Shown here piece by piece: positions 35,643-43,973 of a stretch of DNA of 64,000 bases. The stretch covers positions 248,001 to 312,000 of the forward strand of contig CAWIBU010000003.1 in the NCBI GenBank assembly GCA_963834445.1, given 5' to 3'. The translations under genes were made by a program, and so were the position numbers. Position 1 is the stretch's first letter, and every line of letters begins with the position of its first letter. The notes beneath the pieces are model-generated. The model worked only from the letters and a program-made list of their open reading frames with translations. It did not search any database and had not been told where the DNA came from. Source of the DNA: PALSA-350 sp963834445 (GTDB taxonomy: Bacteria; Acidobacteriota; Terriglobia; Terriglobales; Acidobacteriaceae).

Positions 35643-36182
35643 TCACCTGCTTGTCACTGCATTAGGTTCACTTCGCAAGGTTGCTGTACCGTTCGCGACC
35701 ATGCGCGCGGCCAGATCGAGCACCAGGTCAGCCGCGTCTTCGATCGCCAGCTGAACCGCTGGCGACAACCCCATACGCCCTTCCAACTCATCTCCAAAGT
35801 CCTGTGGTTCGCAGCCTACGAGAAGCAATTGCGCTGAAATTGTGCCCAGGGAAGCAGCCAGATGAAGCACCCGCATGGGATCCATGCCGTGCGGATTCAT
35901 AGCCATATCGGGCGACGCTGCATCTGCCAGCCCGGTCAAATCCGGCTCCAGCACGTAAAGGGTCCCGGCCGCTCCGCCACGCGGCAATGCATCCACAATG
36001 ATCACCAGGTCCCAGGGATCGAGCAGCGCATAGGCGAGGTCGAAACCCCGAATACCAAAATCCTTAACCAACACGTTCGCGGGCAAGCGCCGGCGACTAA
36101 GGGCCAGCGCCACTTCCACCCCGAAGGCGTCATCTCCGAGAAAAATGTTACCCACGCCTGCGACCAGAATGCGCGCTGTCAT
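35643..36182 (-). CDS. Hydrogenase maturation protease (HyaD/HycI/HupD family)
   Basis: A 179-aa endopeptidase that trims the C-terminal peptide of the hydrogenase large subunit after nickel insertion. ILVAGVGNIFLGDDAFGVEV is the family signature, with D17/D18 at the nickel-sensing acidic position. D64 in IIVDALPRG and the histidine in NPHGMDP (about residue 98) complete the metal-ligand set. Its likely substrate is the HhyL in this cluster, which carries a 23-residue tail after the last nickel motif. The ATG overlaps the stop of the preceding 109-aa gene (ATGA). Confidence 0.92.
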   Translation of the reverse strand: MTARILVAGVGNIFLGDDAFGVEVALALSRRRLPANVLVKDFGIRGFDLAYALLDPWDLVIIVDALPRGGAAGTLYVLEPDLTGLADAASPDMAMNPHGMDPMRVLHLAASLGTISAQLLLVGCEPQDFGDELEGRMGLSPAVQLAIEDAADLVLDLAARMVANGTATLRSEPNAVTSR

Positions 36183-36508
36183 GCGGGCTCTCCTGCAAGC
36201 ACCGGCTCAACCTCTGCGGGGGAGAAGAAGAAGCGATGGCCTGGCTGGCGCATCATGCCGAACTCCCGGCCCGGATCGTCATCAAGCACTACCGCAAGCT
36301 GTACCTGGTCTTCGAAGTCCTGCTCGATGGCTTCAATGACAGCTACCTTCCCGGCAAGGGCCATGTCCAGGATATCGGTCTTCTTCTGCGAATCCACCCG
36401 GGGCGGGCAAATGCGAACGCGGTCCCCGACCCGCACCTCGATGCCGAAAATGCGTACGCTCTCAGGCGGCGCTTTGGCATCGGCAAAAGGATTCCATTCC
36501 CCGATCAT
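36179..36508 (-). CDS. Conserved hydrogenase-cluster protein of unknown function (109 aa)
   Basis: A 109-aa soluble protein with a beta-rich core: VRIFGIEVRVGDRVRICPPR, AGKVAVIEAIEQDFEDQVQL and VLDDDPGREFGMMRQPGHRF. The VRVGDRVRI block and the DDDPG turn suggest an SH3- or KOW-like small barrel. It overlaps both neighbours at ATGA junctions (start within the 329-aa gene end, stop within the protease start), so its stoichiometry is probably tied to theirs. No cofactor-binding cysteines beyond one Cys in RICPP. Similar small proteins accompany group 1h hydrogenases, from general recollection of such clusters; its role is not known to me. Confidence 0.8.
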   Translation of the reverse strand: MIGEWNPFADAKAPPESVRIFGIEVRVGDRVRICPPRVDSQKKTDILDMALAGKVAVIEAIEQDFEDQVQLAVVLDDDPGREFGMMRQPGHRFFFSPAEVEPVLAGEPA

Positions 36509-37494
36509 GACGCATCCTCCCGCATCTCACGCAGTTCCCTAACAATGCCGTGGGCCTTAAGCATCGCCTCCGAGGTGAGCGCCTCGGTGCGTTCGAGAAT
36601 TCTTCGTGCCCGCGGATCACCGTTCCGCATCTCCTGCTTCTCGGCGTCGGTAAGCGTGAGCACGCGCAGGGTGAGCATTTCGTCCATCTCGGTCCCATCG
36701 AAAAAGTCCCCCGCGCTCTCGGGTGCGATCTGCGGATAGTCGTACAAGATAATCGGCGAGCAGAACATCAAACTACGGTCGGGCTCCACCCCCGCCAGTA
36801 CCGGGAAAACACCTGCATTGCTGCAGGTCGCGACGCAATCCCGATAGGCAGGTGGGGGATCGAGGAGCGATAAAAACTCCCCTCCCGTGATACCCAGCAA
36901 CAAATGCGCGGAGACGAGAGAAAATGGGAGCGCTTCGTCGCGCCTGGCCGCGGCGCCTGTGGGCGGCTGGCTCAAGTTCTGCACGGTGAGGCGGAGCTTG
37001 CACGCTCCCTCGGCAAGAACCTGAGCACGGATGGCGATCTCGATTTGCAGGTTGGCGGCATCCATCGCCACAGTCAACGAAAGCGGCGCAGCGATGAGTT
37101 GTTTGAGGCTAAGGTCCGCATGCTCAGACGTACGTTCCACCGCCTCCTCCCAGGCCAGGGAAGGGTCACTGAGCGCGTGCTGCCCCTCGGACTGCTGGCT
37201 CAATGTATCTTCCTGTTGGCGGACCAGTTGCAGGAAGCTGCATCGCACGTCGAGACGGGCAGCGTCCAGCATGGCGTCGAAACCCGAGCTCGTGTTGGTT
37301 GCAGGCGCCACCAGGCACTCGGCAATCAGGCGATAGGGTTCCTCGGGACGCTGCGCTTGCGCGTACACGCGCGGGTAGAGCGTCCCGAAATTCCATCGCT
37401 GCCGATTCTTGATGGCGGTCGCCCGGTACGGGTAGAGAATGTACCCCTCGTACAGAATCGCTGCGGCGATTTTTTCCACGGCGTTGAAGTTCAT
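36505..37494 (-). CDS. Conserved hydrogenase-cluster protein of unknown function (329 aa)
   Basis: A 329-aa protein with no signal peptide and no membrane helix. It starts MNFNAVEKIAAAILYEGYIL and contains YPYRATAIKNRQRWNFGTLY near residue 22. A mixed alpha/beta body and an acidic C-terminal helical part rich in Glu/Arg follow (LTDAEKQEMRNGDPRARRI). I do not recognise an enzyme motif. Its ATG overlaps the DUF6084 stop and its stop overlaps the ATG of the 109-aa gene, so it is fixed in the middle of the hydrogenase operon. An assembly or structural partner is more likely than a separate enzyme, by context only. Confidence 0.78.
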   Translation of the reverse strand: MNFNAVEKIAAAILYEGYILYPYRATAIKNRQRWNFGTLYPRVYAQAQRPEEPYRLIAECLVAPATNTSSGFDAMLDAARLDVRCSFLQLVRQQEDTLSQQSEGQHALSDPSLAWEEAVERTSEHADLSLKQLIAAPLSLTVAMDAANLQIEIAIRAQVLAEGACKLRLTVQNLSQPPTGAAARRDEALPFSLVSAHLLLGITGGEFLSLLDPPPAYRDCVATCSNAGVFPVLAGVEPDRSLMFCSPIILYDYPQIAPESAGDFFDGTEMDEMLTLRVLTLTDAEKQEMRNGDPRARRILERTEALTSEAMLKAHGIVRELREMREDAS

Positions 37495-38144
37495 GCCTCC
37501 ACCTTGTCGGCGATTTCTGCCGCGAGCGCCCGGCTGATGGCCTGTTCCCAGGTGGGGAGGCCGTGACGCATCTTGTATTCGTATAGCTGCTCAAAGACAT
37601 CCCGCCGCAGGCAGAGCCACGCAGTGTTGGGAAAATGCATCTCCATCATCTCTTTCCAAATGGCGACGGGCAGCCGGTAGTTGGCTTCGCGGTCCCACGG
37701 CACTTGCGCGACCTGCAGAGCCTGATCGATGCCCTGATAAAACACGGTGCCGCTGAACATCACGCATATGGGAATTTCACCCGCCTCGAGCGCATGAAAA
37801 TACTTGGTGGCCGCGACATTAAAATCGAAGGTACAGGGTAGTTCCAGGTCCACCAGTACGTTGTCTGTAAATCCGGGCACAGCCACGGTGGTATTCATCC
37901 ACAGCAGCGGCCTCACCGTTCGGCTCCAGCGCTCGGGGGTGCCAAACAGATCGAGTAGCTTCTCCTGCTCCTTGGGTACGTAGCGCCGTTTGGCCGGTTC
38001 AATCTGCACCTGGCATCGCAGCGTGAGCGTGTGGATTGGCTCCGACGCCGGCAGGTTAGTGATGCGCAGCTTCAAGGCAATCAACGGGGCCGCAGCATGC
38101 GCCACCGCCTCCGCCCCCTCGATTTGGAAATGCAGTTCAGGCAT
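37491..38144 (-). CDS. DUF6084 family protein, hydrogenase cluster
   Basis: A 217-aa soluble protein. The N-terminal half is a beta-sandwich-like region (ALKLRITNLPASEPIHTLTL, then RCQVQIEPAKRRY); the second half carries FDFNVAATKYFHALEAGEIP and the end PTWEQAISRAL. This matches the DUF6084 family found beside actinobacterial-type hydrogenases. Its start lies 8 nt inside the DUF5947 gene and its stop overlaps the ATG of the 329-aa gene. Function is unknown. Confidence 0.8.
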   Translation of the reverse strand: MPELHFQIEGAEAVAHAAAPLIALKLRITNLPASEPIHTLTLRCQVQIEPAKRRYVPKEQEKLLDLFGTPERWSRTVRPLLWMNTTVAVPGFTDNVLVDLELPCTFDFNVAATKYFHALEAGEIPICVMFSGTVFYQGIDQALQVAQVPWDREANYRLPVAIWKEMMEMHFPNTAWLCLRRDVFEQLYEYKMRHGLPTWEQAISRALAAEIADKVEA

Positions 38145-38790
38145 GCGCGGATTCTCTTACCTCGACGCTCCGGCTCTCCAAGTCGGCAAAGAAGTTGTGG
38201 ATCTCTTTCCATACTTCCGGGCCGCCGGAGAGTCCCCGCCAGTGGGTGCGGATCAAGCCCACCAGGCGGTAGCACTCATCAATGGGCGCAATGTAGTACT
38301 GCGCCGTCTTGCCTACGCGGTTCACGAGAAAGGTTTCGACATCCGGCTCCATCTTCTGCAATGCAGGATGCTCCGCAGCCACCTCTGCCCACGATTCCAG
38401 GCTGAGCAGCGATTCAATGGCGCCTGCCGGGCTGGGATACATGGCCATCACCTTACCCGCCGCCGTGTCGCGATAGAAGAACGCAAGGTTGATAGGAATC
38501 ATCAATGATTCCCACTGCAGATCGGGCATCTGGAAGTCGCTCAGCGCGCGAATGCGCCGCGGAATCCGCAGGTAGTGCGCCCCTGCCTGCCCGCAGAAGA
38601 GCACCGCACAGCCATCACACGAACAAGCGATCTCGCGCTTCTTAGGATCGAGCAGATGTTGATGCACCGGCGCCAGCGGAACGCTGCAAAGTTCACAGCG
38701 CTCTGCCGTCGCAGCCTTGCGCGCAAATTGCCGCAGAAAAGGCAATGTTCCGTTGGCCGCCTTCTTGTCAGATCCTTCTGTCATCGCCAT
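38137..38790 (-). CDS. DUF5947 family cysteine-rich protein, hydrogenase cluster
   Basis: A 217-aa protein of the DUF5947 family. Near the N-terminus ERCELCSVPL is followed about 20 residues later by ACSCDGCAVLF, giving a CxxC...CxCxxC arrangement suitable for zinc or an Fe-S centre. HQHLLDPKKR lies between. The rest is mixed alpha/beta (LPxPAGAIESLLSLESWAEV-like region, RTHWRGLSGGPEV). It follows the 55-aa gene by 54 nt and overlaps DUF6084 by 8 nt. DUF5947 and DUF6084 usually occur together in group 1h hydrogenase loci, as far as I recall. A role in electron transfer or maturation is inference from the cysteines. Confidence 0.82.
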   Translation of the reverse strand: MAMTEGSDKKAANGTLPFLRQFARKAATAERCELCSVPLAPVHQHLLDPKKREIACSCDGCAVLFCGQAGAHYLRIPRRIRALSDFQMPDLQWESLMIPINLAFFYRDTAAGKVMAMYPSPAGAIESLLSLESWAEVAAEHPALQKMEPDVETFLVNRVGKTAQYYIAPIDECYRLVGLIRTHWRGLSGGPEVWKEIHNFFADLESRSVEVRESAHA

Positions 38791-38844
38791 CCTGTCGGCC
38801 AGCTATCCGCTTGCGAAGAGTTTTTGCCCATGGAGGAACCCGCC

Positions 38845-39012
38845 TCACGCGGGCGGCATACTAGGCATGCGCGGGTCAATCGGCTTGCGGTCTGCGACAT
38901 TGATTCCCGTGGCATCGTCGGCGAAGCGATCGCCCGGTGCGCCGTGCGACTCACCCCTGGGTGTGCCCGGAATGTGAGCTGGCTTCGTTGGCGTTGTATC
39001 CTGATGCGCCAT
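38845..39012 (-). CDS. 55-aa conserved small protein in hydrogenase operon
   Basis: A short gene between the NifU-like and DUF5947 genes. The product starts MAHQDTTPTKPAHIPGTPRG and ends with DRKPIDPRMPSMPPA. It is hydrophilic, Pro/Asp-rich and has no cysteine, and is probably disordered. The ATG at 39010-39012 has AAGGAG 8 nt upstream, the strongest ribosome-binding site of the operon's accessory genes. It fills the otherwise empty 250-bp gap exactly. The IDPRMPxxPPA ending looks like a conserved binding peptide; small proteins of this kind are familiar to me from actinobacterial-type hydrogenase loci, without a named family. Confidence 0.75.
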   Translation of the reverse strand: MAHQDTTPTKPAHIPGTPRGESHGAPGDRFADDATGINVADRKPIDPRMPSMPPA

Positions 39013-39035
39013 GGTGTTCTCCTTGCAGTGCGAAT

Positions 39036-39593
39036 TTACTGAAGCACAACGAGATTCGAAGACGGCGCATGCTCAGCCGCCGCATTTTCCGCGACGATTT
39101 CAAGAATGTCGGGAGCGGCTTCATACAGCGCCTCTTCCACCGCGTTCTTCAGGGTAAGGGCAGACGACGCACAGCTGCCGCAGGTGCCGTGCAGCTTGAG
39201 CCGAACGATGCCATCGCGCACACTCACCAGCTCGCAGTCACCCCCATGCGACTTGAGATAGGGTCGGGCGCCCTCAAGACCACGCGCCACCCTGGTTTCT
39301 ATATCGTCAGGGTGCAGCGAGTGCAGCAGGAACATGCCCGCCACCAGATTATCGTCCAGCGCTGAACGCAGCAGCCGCTCCCCTTCCGCTGTTTCCAGAA
39401 ACTTATCGATCATCCGCTGCAAGGCGGCGCCATGCAGCGCAACCACAGACGAAACCAACTCCAGCGCGGCGGCCCGAACCTCCGGGTCGCCACCCTGATC
39501 GAGTTTGGCCGCCAGCTTTTCAACGTGCTCACTCTGCGCGCGAAATTCTCCCCGGTGCGGTGCGGCTATCGGTTGTTCAGCGCTCGCCGCCAT
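39036..39593 (-). CDS. NifU-like Fe-S scaffold protein
   Basis: A 185-aa protein whose C-terminal ~75 residues are a NifU/NFU domain: ARPYLKSHGGDCELVSV and KLHGTCGSCASSALTLKNAV with the cluster-binding pair C138/C141. The N-terminal ~100 residues are a helical extension not found in short Nfu proteins. It probably delivers Fe-S clusters to the hydrogenase small subunit or to an electron carrier. The ATG at 39591-39593 overlaps the hhyL stop (TAATG), so it is translationally coupled to the large subunit. Confidence 0.9.
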   Translation of the reverse strand: MAASAEQPIAAPHRGEFRAQSEHVEKLAAKLDQGGDPEVRAAALELVSSVVALHGAALQRMIDKFLETAEGERLLRSALDDNLVAGMFLLHSLHPDDIETRVARGLEGARPYLKSHGGDCELVSVRDGIVRLKLHGTCGSCASSALTLKNAVEEALYEAAPDILEIVAENAAAEHAPSSNLVVLQ

Positions 39594-41395
39594 TATTCCG
39601 GCCCCGCCGCGCCAAACATGGGGGAATGTTTTACCTCGATCACCTTGCCGTCGCCGACGTACATGTGCACGCCGCAGGGCAGGCAGGGGTCGAAGCTACG
39701 CACTGTGCGCATGATGTCAATGCCCTTGAAATTCTCCGGGCCGTTATCCTCAAAGATAGGTGTGTTCTGCACCGCATCCTCATAGGGGCCAGGCGTTCCG
39801 TAGATGTCGCGAGGGTTAGCATTCCACGGCGTCGGCGGATAGGGATGGTAGTTGGCAATCTTGCCTTCGCGGATGACGACGTGGTGAGACAACACTCCGC
39901 GCACCGCTTCGTGAAAGCCGCAGCCGATGGCCTCTTCCGGCACCTTGAAGTCAGACCAGGTAGACGTGCGGCCGGCGTTCAACTCGGCCAGCGCCTTCTC
40001 CACGAAGTGCAGCGCCGTCGCCGCCGCATAAGCCTGAAAGTAGGTTCGTGCCCGGTCACGCTCCAGCGTGTTGCTCCACTGCGGAATCTTCCATTCGAAC
40101 TCGGTCTCCGGCAGCAGCGCCGTTTTGGGAAGATTGATCTTGACGCTGTGACCGGTGGCCTTCACATAGCCAATATCGACCAGACCTGAAAGCGCAGTAG
40201 ACCACAGCCGAGCAATGGGCCCACCCCCCGTGTCGAGCGCAAGATGCTCACCCGTGCGCTGGTCGAACCAGCGCGGAGACATCACCCACGTGTAGTTGCC
40301 CCCGAAATCGCGCTTCTGCGGACGGGGTAGCGTGGTCTGATTCCACGGGTGGTGCTTGTCGACCGGGTTCCCCAGCGGGTCGCGCGCGACAAAAGTTTCA
40401 GCCCCCTGCCAATCGTCATAATACGAGCTGCCCAGCAAAATCCTGATGTTCAGGTTGATGTCGACCAGGCTATTGGTGACCAGCTTCCCGTCGACCACTA
40501 CGCCGGGGGTGACAAACATCTTGCGACCCCACTCCGCCATGTTCTTGTAGCTGTAGTCGCAGGAATCGGGATCGTTGTAAGACCCCCAGCACCCCAGCAA
40601 TATGCGCCGCTGGCCGACCTTCTCATAGCCCGGCAACGCCTCGTAGAAAAAGTCGAAAAGGTCATCGTGCAGCGGCACGACCTTCTTCATGAATTCGACA
40701 TACTTCATCAGCCGCACCAGGTAATCGGTAAATAGCTGGATGGTGGCGACGGTGCCGACCCCACCGGGATAGAGCGTTGATGGATGCACATGGCGGCCTT
40801 CCATCAGGCAGAACATCTCGCGCGTCATGCGGCTCATGGCCAGCGTTTCCCGATAGAAGGTGCCAGTGAAGGGATTGAGCGCGGTCATGATGTCCGCGAT
40901 AGTGCGATAACCGTGCTTGTCTCCATTGGGGCTCGCGGTCGATTGCGCCTTGGCCCAGACATTGGGATTGGTTTCCTTCACCATCTGTTCGCAAAAATCG
41001 ACGCCCACCAGGTTGTCCTGGAAGATGTTGTGATCGAACATATACTCGGCGGCTTCCCCCAGGTTGATGATCCACTCCGCCAGCGCCGGCGGCCTCACGC
41101 CAAACGCCATGTTCTGGGCGTAAACCGCACAGGTGGCATGATTGTCACCGCAGATACCGCAAATGCGGCTGGTAATGAAGTGCGCATCCCGTGGGTCTTT
41201 ACCCTTCATGAAGATGCTGTAGCCGCGAAAGATCGACGACGTGCTGTGGCACTCTGCGACTTCCCGGTTTTCGAAGTCGATCTTGGTGAAAATACCCAGG
41301 CTGCCTACGATCCGCGTAATCGGATCCCAGTTCATCTCAACCAGGTTGCGCTTCTTCTTATCCGTCTCAGGTATCGTTTCTGGAAAAGTCGCCAT
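39593..41395 (-). CDS. hhyL: Group 1h-type [NiFe]-hydrogenase large subunit
   Basis: A 600-aa catalytic subunit. The first nickel motif is RICGICGDNHA with C79 and C82; the second is DPCLPCGVH with C571 and C574. After H577 comes a 23-residue C-terminal peptide for removal by the maturation protease. The overall sequence (NWDPITRIVGSLG, PGYEKVGQRRILLGCWGSYN) is that of actinobacterial-type, high-affinity group 1h (formerly group 5) enzymes that oxidise atmospheric H2. The ATG at 41393-41395 has AAGGAAC upstream; the frame extends 13 codons farther without family residues. It starts 51 nt after hhyS. Confidence 0.95.
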   Translation of the reverse strand: MATFPETIPETDKKKRNLVEMNWDPITRIVGSLGIFTKIDFENREVAECHSTSSIFRGYSIFMKGKDPRDAHFITSRICGICGDNHATCAVYAQNMAFGVRPPALAEWIINLGEAAEYMFDHNIFQDNLVGVDFCEQMVKETNPNVWAKAQSTASPNGDKHGYRTIADIMTALNPFTGTFYRETLAMSRMTREMFCLMEGRHVHPSTLYPGGVGTVATIQLFTDYLVRLMKYVEFMKKVVPLHDDLFDFFYEALPGYEKVGQRRILLGCWGSYNDPDSCDYSYKNMAEWGRKMFVTPGVVVDGKLVTNSLVDINLNIRILLGSSYYDDWQGAETFVARDPLGNPVDKHHPWNQTTLPRPQKRDFGGNYTWVMSPRWFDQRTGEHLALDTGGGPIARLWSTALSGLVDIGYVKATGHSVKINLPKTALLPETEFEWKIPQWSNTLERDRARTYFQAYAAATALHFVEKALAELNAGRTSTWSDFKVPEEAIGCGFHEAVRGVLSHHVVIREGKIANYHPYPPTPWNANPRDIYGTPGPYEDAVQNTPIFEDNGPENFKGIDIMRTVRSFDPCLPCGVHMYVGDGKVIEVKHSPMFGAAGPE

Positions 41396-41446
41396 CAGAT
41401 GTTCCTTCTCAATTTGAATTTTGTCGCGCGCCAACGAAGGCCAGCT

Positions 41447-42499
41447 CTAGTAAGTGGTCGGGCGATAGCCGGTCGTCAGCTCCGGCTTCTTATGCCGCCA
41501 TTTTGGTTCTTTGTTCAAAGTGGTATTGGTAAGACCCCGCATGGTGCGGATAAATCGGCCGTAGGTGCCAATGATGTTGGTCGAAAGCTTGCCCCCGGGC
41601 GGTTCGTCCATGAACGGCATGAACTTATCCGGGAACCCGGGCATGGTGCAGCCGATGCAGATGCCGCCGACGTTCGGGCAGCCGCCAATGCCGCGCATCC
41701 AGCCGCGCTTGGTCACGTTGCAGTCAACCACCGGCCCCCAGCAGCCCAGTTTCACCAGGCATTTCGAAGATCCGTAGTGCGTTGCGAAGTCGCCCTGCTC
41801 GTAATAGGAGCCGCGATCGCAACCTTCATGCACCGTCTTGCCGAACAGCCAGGTAGGTCGCAGCTGCTGATCCAGAGGGATCATCGGAGCCAGACCGGCC
41901 ACCTGATACAGCAGGTAAAGCACGGTTTCCATGAAGTTGTCCGGCTGCACCGGGCACCCGGGAACATTCACGATGGGCAGACCGGCCTTCGATCGCCAGT
42001 CCCATCCCAGGTAGTCGGCCAAACCCATCGCTCCGGTCGGGTTCCCCGCCATAGCGTGGATGCCGCCATAAGTCGCGCAGGTGCCGGCGCCGATGATGGC
42101 CAGGGCCTTGGGCGCCAGGCGATCAATCCACTCACAGGTCGTAATGGGCTGGCCCGTGTCCGGGTTCGTACCCATGGCCGCCCAGTAGCCCTCTTTCTTT
42201 ATTTTCTCGTTGGGAATCGAGCCTTCTACGACCAGCACGAAAGGATCCAGCAAACCCTTTTCCGCTTCGTAAAAGAACTTCATAAATTCATCACCGTTCT
42301 CATAAGCCAGAACCGGATTGTGCAGATGTACCTTAGGCAAACCCGGTATAGCACCCAGCAGAACATCTTCGATGCTGGGTTGTTCCGCTGCCGTAACGGA
42401 AACGCTATCGCCGTCGCAACTCAGACCAGCGGTGATCCAGAGGATATGCACATCAGAGACGGCGGGAGCTTTGGTAATACTGCTTACCTTTTCAGCCAT
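41447..42499 (-). CDS. hhyS: Group 1h-type [NiFe]-hydrogenase small subunit
   Basis: A 350-aa electron-transfer subunit. There is no twin-arginine signal peptide, as in other group 1h enzymes, implying a cytoplasm-facing location. The proximal cluster motif reads LSCDGDSVS (C28-x2-D31) instead of the usual CxxC. Other Fe-S ligands are in GAGTCATYGGIH, VNVPGCPVQPDNF, HEGCDRGSYYEQGDF, KCLVKLGCWGP, GGCPNVGGICIGC. Electrons from H2 pass through three clusters to a quinone-linked partner. The ATG at 42497-42499 follows GAAGGAGAAATTC. A GTTGCGCGCGCAAC palindrome lies 36 bp upstream. It heads the structural part of the cluster. Confidence 0.95.
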   Translation of the reverse strand: MAEKVSSITKAPAVSDVHILWITAGLSCDGDSVSVTAAEQPSIEDVLLGAIPGLPKVHLHNPVLAYENGDEFMKFFYEAEKGLLDPFVLVVEGSIPNEKIKKEGYWAAMGTNPDTGQPITTCEWIDRLAPKALAIIGAGTCATYGGIHAMAGNPTGAMGLADYLGWDWRSKAGLPIVNVPGCPVQPDNFMETVLYLLYQVAGLAPMIPLDQQLRPTWLFGKTVHEGCDRGSYYEQGDFATHYGSSKCLVKLGCWGPVVDCNVTKRGWMRGIGGCPNVGGICIGCTMPGFPDKFMPFMDEPPGGKLSTNIIGTYGRFIRTMRGLTNTTLNKEPKWRHKKPELTTGYRPTTY

Positions 42500-42860
42500 G
42501 AATTTCTCCTTCAGCCTTGGCAATTAAGAAACAGTGTTGCGCGCGCAACCCGCGCGTTCCCCCACAAGAAAGGACGCGTACAACAGGCAAACCGTTTGCG
42601 CTTGAGGTCGGTCGATCGGGAATGGTAGAAGCAGGGCAAGCCTGTCACCTGGTGAGCACATTTCACGACATGATTCCGCGAAAAGCTCCAACCGAGGCAA
42701 ACTACTCTTGGCCGCCTAAGCTGTCAAACGCACCAGGCAGTTCAATTCACATGCTGAAGATGACCATTCATCGCATCATCAAGAACGACTTTCACCTGAT
42801 TGAGGAAGGTCCCGCGATAACGCAAGCTCGTGTGCAACAGATTCGTTTCTGTTGGCGGAA
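42500..42860. other. Promoter-bearing gap between hypE and hhyS
   Basis: No convincing gene on either strand. The gap probably holds the hhyS promoter on the minus strand. The clearest signal is the 14-bp palindrome at 42536-42549. No sigma-54 or consensus -35/-10 pair was recognised. Confidence 0.5.
42536..42549. promoter_or_regulatory. 14-bp palindrome upstream of hhyS
   Basis: GTTGCGCGCGCAAC is perfectly palindromic and lies 36 bp upstream of the hhyS ATG, in the only large gap of the hydrogenase cluster. It could be a repressor or activator site, or a hairpin in the leader. Confidence 0.4.
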
Positions 42861-43973
42861 TCAGCAAATGCGCGGCAGTTGCTCGCCGAACATTACATCG
42901 AGAACCCGCGTGCCACCGACTTGCGTCTTCATCACCACCATGCCTGGATGCTCAGCGACCACCTCGCCGATGATCGCGGCGTCCCGGCCCAGGGGATGCT
43001 GCTGCATTCGCTCAAGCACCGCTTGCGCCATCTCCGGCACAACAACCGCCAGCAGTTTTCCCTCATTGGCAACGTAAAGCGGATCAAGGCCAAGCACTTC
43101 ACAGGCGCCCTGCACGGACTCACGCACCGGAATAGACGTCTCCTGCAAACGCACGCCCACACCGGCGCGCTTGGCAATCTCGTTCAACGTGGTCGCAGCG
43201 CCGCCGCGGGTGGGATCGCGCAGGCAGTGCAAAAATTCCATTTGGTTCGGCGCTGGGGTGCTCAACATGGCCGCCACCAGCCCATGCAACGAGGCGCAAT
43301 CACTCACAATCGCGCTTTCAAATTCCAGATTCTCTCGCTGCGACATAATGGCCATTCCATGATCGCCGATATATCCGCTCAAGATTATCTGGTCGCCCGG
43401 CCGGGCGCGATCGGCCGAAAGGTTGAGGTTGCCCTCAATCAAGCCAATGCCCGTAGTGGTGATAAAGATCTGGTCGCCTTTGCCGCGATTGACCACCTTG
43501 GTGTCCCCGGTCACAAACTGCACGCCGGCCTCAGCCGCCGCGGACCGCATCGATTCCACCACCCGCCGCAGATCTTCGACCGCCAACCCCTCTTCCAGAA
43601 TAAAGGCTGCCGAAAGGTAAAGCGGCCGCGCGCCGCTCATGGCCAGGTCGTTCACCGTTCCGTGTACAGCCAGCCGGCCAATATCACCCCCGGGGAAAAA
43701 GATGGGGGTCACCACAAACGAGTCGGTCGTAAACGCAAGGCGAGCCCCGCCAATTGTGATCACTGCCTGATCATCGAGCTTGTCCAGAATAGGATTTCTG
43801 AAGGCAGGCAGGAAAATCTGTTCGATTAGTTCGGCCGTCAGCTTACCCCCGCTGCCATGCCCCAACACAATTTGCGGATGATCGAAAATGGGCAACGGGC
43901 AAGAGCCGAACACCGGCGAGGCGGTTCGTTCGGGCAATCCATTATCGTTGGCGGAGAGCTGGGAACTAGCCAT
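42861..43973 (-). CDS. hypE: Hydrogenase maturation factor HypE
   Basis: A 370-aa AIR-synthase-like enzyme that dehydrates a carbamoylated C-terminal cysteine to thiocyanate, the source of the CN ligands of the active-site iron. It has VLGHGSGGKLTAELIEQIF, FTTDSFVVTPIFFPGGDIG and LRDPTRGGAATTLNEIA, and ends in the essential PRIC tail with Cys as the last residue. Its start lies 8 nt inside hypD. It ends the hypCDE group, 362 bp before hhyS. The carbamoyl donor enzyme HypF is not in the window. Confidence 0.96.
   Translation of the reverse strand: MASSQLSANDNGLPERTASPVFGSCPLPIFDHPQIVLGHGSGGKLTAELIEQIFLPAFRNPILDKLDDQAVITIGGARLAFTTDSFVVTPIFFPGGDIGRLAVHGTVNDLAMSGARPLYLSAAFILEEGLAVEDLRRVVESMRSAAAEAGVQFVTGDTKVVNRGKGDQIFITTTGIGLIEGNLNLSADRARPGDQIILSGYIGDHGMAIMSQRENLEFESAIVSDCASLHGLVAAMLSTPAPNQMEFLHCLRDPTRGGAATTLNEIAKRAGVGVRLQETSIPVRESVQGACEVLGLDPLYVANEGKLLAVVVPEMAQAVLERMQQHPLGRDAAIIGEVVAEHPGMVVMKTQVGGTRVLDVMFGEQLPRIC

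Noticed and set aside
42517..43077. 186-aa plus-strand ORF across the hypE end and the gap
   Set aside because: More than a third is antisense to hypE and the remainder has no family pattern.
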